DNA from: JB111 sp052093225
GTDB taxonomy: Bacteria; Actinomycetota; Actinomycetes; Actinomycetales; Actinomycetaceae
Assembly (NCBI GenBank): GCA_052093225.1
Contig: JBQDDG010000006.1
Location: 28,822-92,821 of the forward strand
Reading direction: 5' to 3'
Length of the DNA stretch: 64,000 bases
Position numbers and translations under genes: made by a program. Positions 58,766 to 64,000 of this stretch are shown here, piece by piece. Below the pieces are notes generated by a model, which worked only from the letters and a program-made list of their open reading frames with translations, had not been told where the DNA came from and ran no database searches. How positions within the stretch are numbered: the stretch's first letter is position 1; the number at the start of each line of letters is the position of its first letter.

Positions 58766-59850
58766 GGGCGCCCCGACCGCCGCGGCGGGGTGAGCCGACT
58801 CCGTCCCGGCGCACACCGGCACGCCCCGAGGGCGACGGCACGGGCAACGGCCCCGGCGCGAAGGCGTCCGGCGCGAAAGGGACCGGCTCGAAGACGTCTG
58901 GTGCGAAGGCGACCAGTCCGAAGGCGGCCGGTCGGGACACCGGGAAGGACGCCCCCGCGTCGACCGGGGCGAAGGGATCCGGACGTGGCGCCGGGAAGGG
59001 CGCCCCGGCGTCGACCGGTGCGAGAGGTGCCACGAAAAACGAGGCCGGCACCGCCGTCGCGACGCGGAACAGCCCGCCCCCCGTCCATGAGCGCGGCGCC
59101 CGTCGGGGACCCGCGCGCCCCGCGGCGTCCCTGGAGGACCGCCGCACCGAGAAGGCCGACGCCCGGCGACGCCTCACGCGCCGGAGGATCCTCATCGGTC
59201 TCGCCGTCGTCCTCGTGCTCGGCGGTGCCGTGTGGGCGCTCCTGTTCTCCCCGCTCACCGCGCTCGACGAGGTCTCCGCGTCCTCGACCGCCGAGTCCCC
59301 GTACGTCGACCTCGAGGAGGTCTCGGCCGCCGCCGACCCGCAGCTGGGCACGCCGCTGGCGCGCGTGGACACCGGGGCGGTGGACGAGGCCGTGAGCGCC
59401 CTGCCCGGCGTCGCCGACGCCGAGGTCGTCCGCTCCTGGCCGCACGGCCTCGAGATCGAGGTGGCGCCCCGCGTGCCCGTCGCGGTCACGCAGGAGGGCG
59501 ACGGCTGGGCGCTGCTCGACGAGACGGGGAGCGAGGTCGCGACCGTGGCGGAGCCGGACGGCACGCTGCCGCAGGTCGACGTGCCCGACGACCCGGACCA
59601 GGCCACCCGTGCGCTCGAGCGGCTCCTGGGTGCGCTCGGCGAGATGCCGACCGAGCTGCGCTCCCAGGTGGCGTCGGCCTCGGCCACCTCGCCCGGCGTG
59701 ATCACACTGACCCTCGCCGACGGGGCGGAGGTCCTGTGGGGGAGCGAGGAGGACTCCGCGCTGAAGTCGGAGGTGCTGCTCGTCCTGCTCGAGCAGGCGC
59801 CGTCGTCGCGCTACGACGTCTCGGTGCCCGGGCGGCCGACCACGGGCTGA
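58762..59850 (+). CDS. ftsQ: Cell division protein FtsQ
   Basis: A 362-residue divisome protein: very long cytoplasmic tail (1-140) made of Lys/Ala/Gly/Ser/Thr repeats, one membrane segment (about 143-163), a POTRA domain (about 166-235; LTALDEVSASSTAESPYVDLEEVSAAADPQLGTPL and LPGVADAEVVRSWPHGLEIEV) and an FtsQ beta domain. The tail has a 51-bp in-frame repeat (58939-58974 and 58990-59025) encoding TGKDAPASTGAKGSGRG and a sister copy. GTG 58762 overlaps the murC stop. Confidence 0.92.
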   Translation: MRAPRPPRRGEPTPSRRTPARPEGDGTGNGPGAKASGAKGTGSKTSGAKATSPKAAGRDTGKDAPASTGAKGSGRGAGKGAPASTGARGATKNEAGTAVATRNSPPPVHERGARRGPARPAASLEDRRTEKADARRRLTRRRILIGLAVVLVLGGAVWALLFSPLTALDEVSASSTAESPYVDLEEVSAAADPQLGTPLARVDTGAVDEAVSALPGVADAEVVRSWPHGLEIEVAPRVPVAVTQEGDGWALLDETGSEVATVAEPDGTLPQVDVPDDPDQATRALERLLGALGEMPTELRSQVASASATSPGVITLTLADGAEVLWGSEEDSALKSEVLLVLLEQAPSSRYDVSVPGRPTTG

Positions 59851-59922
59851 GCCGCCCGCCGCGAATGACACGGGTGTCGTTCTCGTGGCGCGTCGCTCCC
59901 CACGATCCAGCGGAGGACCACT

Positions 59923-59982
59923 ACCTTCCTCGCGCCAGACAAGGACAGAACCCTCACCTTCAAGTCGAGGTTGAAGGTTGAG
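59923..59982 (+). promoter_or_regulatory. ftsZ promoter and leader hairpin
   Basis: TACCTT at 59923-59928 is a likely -10 box in the 152-bp ftsQ-ftsZ gap. The leader then folds into an 11-bp bulged hairpin (59953-59963 with 59971-59982) that ends just before the AAAGGGGA ribosome site of ftsZ. It breaks the otherwise gapless dcw cluster and gives ftsZ separate expression. Confidence 0.55.
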
Positions 59983-60002
59983 CGAAGCAAAGGGGAACAC
60001 AC

Positions 60003-61352
60003 GTGGCAGCACCGCAGAACTACCTGGCGGTCATCAAGGTCGTGGGAATCGGCGGTGGCGGCGTCAACGCCGTCAACCGGATGATCGACGTCGGGCTCAA
60101 GGGCGTCGAGTTCATCGCCATCAACACCGATGCCCAGGCCCTCCTGATGTCCGACGCCGACGTCAAGCTCGACGTCGGCCGCGACTTCACCCGCGGGCTC
60201 GGCGCCGGCGCCGACCCGGAGGTCGGCAAGAAGGCCGCCGAGGACCACGAGGACGAGATCGAGGAGGTCCTGCGCGGGGCCGACATGGTCTTCGTCACCG
60301 CCGGCGAGGGCGGTGGCACGGGCACCGGCGGCGCACCCGTCGTCGCCCGCATCGCCCGTTCGCTCGGCGCGCTGACCATCGGCGTGGTCACCCGGCCCTT
60401 CGGGTTCGAGGGGCGTCGCCGCGGCCTGCAGGCCGAGTCCGGCATCGAGGCGCTGCGCAACGAGGTCGACACGCTCATCGTCATCCCGAACGACCGGCTC
60501 CTGTCGATCTCGGACAAGAACGTCTCGATCCTCGACGCGTTCCACGCGGCCGACGAGGTGCTCCTCTCCGGTGTCCAGGGCATCACGGACCTCATCACGA
60601 CGCCGGGCCTGATCAACCTGGACTTCGCCGACGTCAAGTCGGTCATGCAGGGGGCCGGCTCCGCGCTCATGGGTATCGGCTCAGCGCGCGGCGACGACCG
60701 CGCGGTGGACGCCGCCGAGTCCGCGATCTCCTCCCCGCTGCTCGAGGCGTCGGTCGACGGCGCGCACGGCGTGCTGCTCTCGCTGCAGGGCGGCTCGGAC
60801 CTCGGCCTGTTCGAGATCCACGAGGCCGCGCGCCTCGTGCAGGAGGCTGCGCACCCCGAGGCGAACATCATCTTCGGTGCCGTCATCGACGACGCCCTCG
60901 GCGACGAGGTCCGCGTGACCGTCATCGCCGCCGGCTTCGACGAGGGGGAGGGGCCGGCCGGTGCGCAGAGCACGGTCACGCGTCGCCCGCTCGCGGCGGT
61001 GCGCCCCCCGGCCGAGCAGTCCGACCGCGGCAGCGAGCGGGGCTCCTCGAACGGGCGCCCCGAGTTCACGCCGTCGGTCCCGGCGCAGGAGCGTCCGGCC
61101 CCGGCCGCCGTCCCCGAGGCGCAGCCGCAGGTCCAGCCCGTCGGTGAGCAGCAGGGCGGGCAGCAGCCGGCCGGCCGGTACGACGGCGGCTACGACGCCG
61201 GGGCGCAGCAGTGGCAGCCGGCGGGTGCCGAGCAGCCGCAGCAGCCGCGGGGCCAGCAGCGTCCCGAGGCGGGCCAGAACCGCGTCCCGCGCGTCTTCCC
61301 GGAGACCGACTCGCGCGGCGACGACCTCGACATCCCCGACTTCCTCAAGTAG
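60003..61352 (+). CDS. ftsZ: Cell division GTPase FtsZ
   Basis: A 449-residue tubulin homologue forming the Z ring. Tubulin signature GGGTGTG at 104-110, GIGGGGVNAVNRM (nucleotide), NTDAQAL, and T7 loop NLDFADVKSVM with catalytic acids. After residue ~320 comes a Gln/Pro-rich linker, then the conserved C-terminal peptide DDLDIPDFLK that binds SepF and FtsW. GTG 60003 has AAAGGGGA upstream. Confidence 0.98.
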   Translation: MAAPQNYLAVIKVVGIGGGGVNAVNRMIDVGLKGVEFIAINTDAQALLMSDADVKLDVGRDFTRGLGAGADPEVGKKAAEDHEDEIEEVLRGADMVFVTAGEGGGTGTGGAPVVARIARSLGALTIGVVTRPFGFEGRRRGLQAESGIEALRNEVDTLIVIPNDRLLSISDKNVSILDAFHAADEVLLSGVQGITDLITTPGLINLDFADVKSVMQGAGSALMGIGSARGDDRAVDAAESAISSPLLEASVDGAHGVLLSLQGGSDLGLFEIHEAARLVQEAAHPEANIIFGAVIDDALGDEVRVTVIAAGFDEGEGPAGAQSTVTRRPLAAVRPPAEQSDRGSERGSSNGRPEFTPSVPAQERPAPAAVPEAQPQVQPVGEQQGGQQPAGRYDGGYDAGAQQWQPAGAEQPQQPRGQQRPEAGQNRVPRVFPETDSRGDDLDIPDFLK

Positions 61353-61362
61353 TCGCCGGCGC

Positions 61363-62178
61363 ATGTCTGTCCCTGTCCGCGTCGCCGACCTCGGCCCGGC
61401 GGCGCACGGCATGTTCACCACGGCCCACGGCGGCGTCTCACGCCCGCCGTGGGCCGCGGCGCGTCCGGGCGGCCTCAACCTGGGGCCGCACGTGGGTGAC
61501 GACCCCGCCGACGTCGCGGCCAACCGCAGGCTCGTCGACGACCTCGCCGGCATGCCGGTCGCCTGGATGACCCAGGTGCACGGGACCGCCGCCGTCACCG
61601 TCGCGCCCGGCGACGCCGGGGGCGGGAGCGTCGGCGAGGCGGACGTCCTGCTCGCGGTGCCCGGAGACGCCGGAGTCTCGGTCGGCGTCATGGTCGCCGA
61701 CTGCGTGCCGCTCCTGCTCGCCGACGGCCACGGACGCGCCGCCGCCGCCGTCCACGTCGGCCGCGCCGGGCTGCTCGCCGGTGTCGTCACCTCCGCCCTG
61801 TCCGGGCTCGAGGAGCTCGGCGTGCCGGCGTCCGACCTGCACGCCCACCTCGGGCCCTCCATCTGCGGGCGCTGCTACGAGGTGCCATCGGAGCTGGCCG
61901 CCGAGGTGGTCGCCGAGCACCCCGCGGCGGAGGCGACCACCGGGGGCGGCACGACCGGTCTCGACGTGGGGGCCGCCGTCGTCGCCGAGCTCCGCGCCGC
62001 CGGCGTGGGCCCGGTCGACGTCTCGCCGGCGTGCACGTACGAGGACCCCGCGCTCTACTCCTACCGCCGCGCGACGCACTCCGGCGAGCCGCGGACCGGA
62101 CGGTTCGCGGGCGTCGTCACCCTCCCCGGGCGCGGCGCCCGGCGCGTCGCGCCCCGCGGCGCCACGTCGACCGGTTAG
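61363..62178 (+). CDS. pgeF: Peptidoglycan editing factor PgeF (YlmD/YfiH, laccase-domain)
   Basis: A 271-residue Cu/Zn-binding DUF152 enzyme; PgeF hydrolyses UDP-MurNAc-L-Ser and so keeps the stem peptide free of serine, and homologues deaminate purine nucleosides. Metal ligands: His in TQVHGT, Cys in VADCVPLLL and His in AVHVGRAGLLAG (the usual HAGWRG has Arg in place of Trp-Arg here). LGPSICGRCYEV and ACTYEDPALYSYRR are typical. ATG 61363 lies 10 bases after ftsZ, so it is co-transcribed. Confidence 0.88.
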   Translation: MSVPVRVADLGPAAHGMFTTAHGGVSRPPWAAARPGGLNLGPHVGDDPADVAANRRLVDDLAGMPVAWMTQVHGTAAVTVAPGDAGGGSVGEADVLLAVPGDAGVSVGVMVADCVPLLLADGHGRAAAAVHVGRAGLLAGVVTSALSGLEELGVPASDLHAHLGPSICGRCYEVPSELAAEVVAEHPAAEATTGGGTTGLDVGAAVVAELRAAGVGPVDVSPACTYEDPALYSYRRATHSGEPRTGRFAGVVTLPGRGARRVAPRGATSTG

Positions 62179-62181
62179 CGT
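62176..62181 (+). promoter_or_regulatory. Candidate sepF promoter -10 box
   Basis: TAGCGT begins with the pgeF stop codon; transcription would start near 62188, giving sepF a 50-base leader. Confidence 0.45.
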
Positions 62182-62238
62182 TCTGGTCGTGGCGGGAGCG
62201 ACCTTCCCGCCGCCCGTCACGACCGAGGAGCTGCACCC

Positions 62239-62763
62239 ATGTCCGGCACCATGCGCAAGTTCATGGAGTACCTCTCCTTCGCCGAGCCGCAGGACGACCT
62301 GTACGAGGGTGAGGGGGGCTACGAGGACGCGGTGGCCGAGCCTCGCCGCGAGGACCGCCGCTCGTACGACGACAGGCGGGACGTCGAGGAGACGCGCGTG
62401 TCCGAGCCGCGTGAGCGGCACGCCGACGTCACCCACATCACCCGCCTCGCACCCGCCCGCCAGGAGGCACCCGTGGACGTCGAGCTCTCCCGCATCGTCA
62501 CGATGCGACCGACCAGCTACAACGACGCGCCCGCCGTGGGCGACGCGTACCGCTCGGGCACCCCGGTGATCCTCAACATGGAGGGCATCTCCGAGGCCGA
62601 CGCCAGGCGCCTCATCGACTTCTCCGCCGGGCTCGCGATGGCCCTCGGCGGCGTGCTCGAGAAGGTCTCGCCCGGGGCGTTCATCCTCGCCCCCCGGAGC
62701 GTGGCGGTCACACACGCCGAGGAGGAGTCGCCCCGCTCGGGGTTCGACTTCGCCCGCGCCTGA
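62239..62763 (+). CDS. sepF: Cell division protein SepF
   Basis: A 174-residue FtsZ membrane anchor, the main one in actinobacteria lacking FtsA. It starts MSGTMRKFMEYLSFA (membrane-targeting amphipathic helix), has an acidic linker, and the SepF core (about 84-160; IVTMRPTSYNDAPAVGDAYRSGTPVILNMEGISEADARRLIDFSAGL). GAGGAG lies 8 bases before ATG 62239. The yggS gene often found between pgeF and sepF is missing. Confidence 0.95.
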   Translation: MSGTMRKFMEYLSFAEPQDDLYEGEGGYEDAVAEPRREDRRSYDDRRDVEETRVSEPRERHADVTHITRLAPARQEAPVDVELSRIVTMRPTSYNDAPAVGDAYRSGTPVILNMEGISEADARRLIDFSAGLAMALGGVLEKVSPGAFILAPRSVAVTHAEEESPRSGFDFARA

Positions 62764-62767
62764 CGAG

Positions 62768-63070
62768 GTGGGACTGGTCCTCCAGGGGCTCAGCTTCCTG
62801 CTGTGGCTCTACCTGCTCGTCCTGCTGGCACGCGTGGTCATCGACCTCGTCCAGATCTTCTCCCGCACGTGGCGGCCCACCGGTGCCGTCCTCGTGCTCG
62901 CCAACGTGGTCTACGGACTCACCGACCCGCCCCTGCGCTTCATCCGGCGGTTCATCCCGCCGGTCCGCATCGGCCAGGTCTCGCTCGACCTCGGGTTCCT
63001 CATCCTCTTCCTGGCCGTGCAGCTCGTCCTCAACTTCGTCATCCCGATCCTCTACGGCGCGGTCGCCTGA
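62768..63070 (+). CDS. YggT-family membrane protein
   Basis: A 100-residue protein with two membrane segments (about 5-25 and 75-97) and the conserved loop RPTGAVLVLANVVYGLTDPPLRFIRRFIPPVRIG. The family is linked to division or osmotic stress, without a settled function. GTG 62768 lies four bases after the sepF stop; the ribosome site GAGG overlaps the junction. Order sepF-yggT-wag31 is conserved. Confidence 0.92.
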   Translation: MGLVLQGLSFLLWLYLLVLLARVVIDLVQIFSRTWRPTGAVLVLANVVYGLTDPPLRFIRRFIPPVRIGQVSLDLGFLILFLAVQLVLNFVIPILYGAVA

Positions 63071-63116
63071 GCGGGGTCGGGGGGACTTTGCCGGCGGCGC
63101 ACCGTGCGCCGATGCG

Positions 63117-63143
63117 TTGAGTGCGCCATCCTCTGAGTAATCT
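63117..63143 (+). promoter_or_regulatory. wag31 promoter
   Basis: TTGAGT (63117-63122), 15 bases, TAATCT (63138-63143). TAATCT is one of the most A+T-rich -10 boxes in the window, fitting strong expression of a polar scaffold protein. Confidence 0.6.
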
Positions 63144-63199
63144 GGGGCCGGACGCGCGTGGCGTCCAGCCACGACCGACCAGCATCGAGGTGAGACGAC

Positions 63200-63964
63200 A
63201 TGGCACTGCTCAGCGCCGACGACGTCCTCAACAAGAAGTTTGAGGCGACCAAGTTCCGTGAGGGCTACAACCAGGACGAGGTTGACGACTTCCTCGACGA
63301 GGTGGTGGACACGCTCCGTGCCGTGTACGCGGAGAACGAGGAGCTGAAGGCCCGCCTCGAGGCGTCCGACGCCCGCGTGGCCGAGCTCTCCGACGGGGCC
63401 CCGGTGGCCGCGCCGACCGAGACCGCCGAGCCGGCCGATGCGGCCGACCCGGCCGAGGCGGCAGCCGAGGACGAGGCCCCCACCCACGACACCGCCGAGA
63501 CGCCGATCGTCCCGGCCGCGCCGAACCGCCGTTCCGTGGCCGAGGCACAGGCCCAGGCGCCCGACGCGCAGCCGTTCGGCGCCTCCGCGCCGGCCGAGCC
63601 CGAGACCACGGCGCAGCCCGTCGCCGCGAGCCCGGCGCCGTCCGCGCAGGCCACCCCGGACACGGCCGCCGGCATGCTCGCGATGGCCCAGCGTGTCCAC
63701 GACGAGTACGTCGCGGACGGCCAGGCCGAGGCTTCGCGGCTCGTCTCCGAGGCGCAGTCCGAGTCCGAGCGGATCGTCTCCGAGGCCGAGGCGCACTCCA
63801 ACCGCACGCTCTCGCAGCTCGAGCAGGAGCGTTCGCTCCTCGAGCGCAAGATCGACGAGCTGCGCACCTTCGAGCGCGACTACCGCACGCGCCTGAAGAG
63901 CTACCTCAACCAGCTGCTCAGCACCGTCGAGGGTGGGACCGGTAACCGCGAGAGCGGGATCTGA
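63200..63964 (+). CDS. wag31: Polar growth and division scaffold DivIVA/Wag31
   Basis: A 254-residue coiled-coil protein that marks cell poles and septa and directs wall growth in actinobacteria. N-terminal lipid-binding domain (ALLSADDVLNKKFEATKFREGYNQDEVDDFLDEVVDTLRAVY, 2-45), a coiled coil, then an Ala/Pro/Glu-rich linker (about 65-155), then a second coiled coil (about 158-240; AQRVHDEYVADGQAEASRLVSEAQSESERIV). GAGGTGAG precedes ATG 63200. It has its own promoter. Confidence 0.95.
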   Translation: MALLSADDVLNKKFEATKFREGYNQDEVDDFLDEVVDTLRAVYAENEELKARLEASDARVAELSDGAPVAAPTETAEPADAADPAEAAAEDEAPTHDTAETPIVPAAPNRRSVAEAQAQAPDAQPFGASAPAEPETTAQPVAASPAPSAQATPDTAAGMLAMAQRVHDEYVADGQAEASRLVSEAQSESERIVSEAEAHSNRTLSQLEQERSLLERKIDELRTFERDYRTRLKSYLNQLLSTVEGGTGNRESGI

Positions 63965-63972
63965 CCACCTTC

Positions 63973-64000
63973 ATGACTCCCGCCGAGCCCGGTGCGTCAC
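63973..64000 (+). CDS. Start of a following gene (truncated by window end)
   Basis: An ATG at 63973, nine bases after wag31, opens a frame (MTPAEPGAS) that runs off the window. Too short to name. Downstream genes in related genomes are often lspA or a DksA/TraR-type gene, but nothing here shows which. Confidence 0.3.

Overview
This window is very G+C-rich, uses many GTG starts, and carries actinobacterial marker families (ClgR, DUF3046, DUF3040, Wag31/DivIVA, SepF, an NrdR-LexA-LysM block). It reads as a chromosomal core segment of an actinomycete, most likely of the order Micrococcales. MurE lacks the usual diaminopimelate-type Asn-Pro-Arg motif, which fits a lineage with lysine or ornithine in the peptidoglycan. 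I see no rRNA, tRNA, CRISPR array, prophage or insertion sequence.

Layout. 1-9.5 kb: end of RNase J, a TetR/PLP lyase pair, ftsK, a metallophosphatase/CapA pair, pgsA-cinA and clgR. 9.5-17 kb: the giant helicase Lhr, DUF3046, recA (with an SOS box) and recX. 17-22 kb: an orphan lipoprotein and the gluABCD glutamate-type ABC transporter operon on the minus strand. 22-32.8 kb: a kinase-like gene, miaB-miaA-dapF, a SAM-I/SAM-IV-type riboswitch before a gene of unknown function, an RsmC-like methyltransferase, hflX, a DinG/XPD-type helicase and L-lactate dehydrogenase. 32.8-36.4 kb: lexA facing a LysM membrane protein of the YneA/DivS/ChiZ type across a triple SOS operator, then nrdR and serA. 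36.5-44.6 kb: a HelD-type RNA polymerase recycling ATPase, a PAC2 protein, an MFS transporter, a cold shock protein, a spermidine-synthase-like gene divergent from dinB, and DUF3040. 44.6-64 kb: a 34-bp tandem-repeat array and then the division and cell wall (dcw) cluster: mraZ, rsmH, ftsL, pbpB, murE, murF, mraY, murD, ftsW, murG, murC, ftsQ, ftsZ, pgeF, sepF, yggT, wag31.

How it works together. The dcw genes make lipid II (MurC to MurF, MraY, MurG), polymerise and crosslink it at the septum (FtsW, PbpB), and build the divisome (FtsL, FtsQ, FtsZ, SepF, Wag31). From rsmH to ftsQ every gene overlaps the next, so the block is probably one translationally coupled transcript, with mraZ autoregulation in front and a separate promoter for ftsZ. 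The SOS parts (recA, lexA, LysM division inhibitor) tie DNA damage to division arrest.

Two genome-style features stand out. First, many genes have a TANNNT -10 box placed 6 to 7 bases before an ATG or GTG, the layout of leaderless actinobacterial transcripts. Second, short tandem duplications are common both between genes (including copies of gene 3' ends) and in frame inside cinA, lhr, ftsQ and the PAC2 gene.
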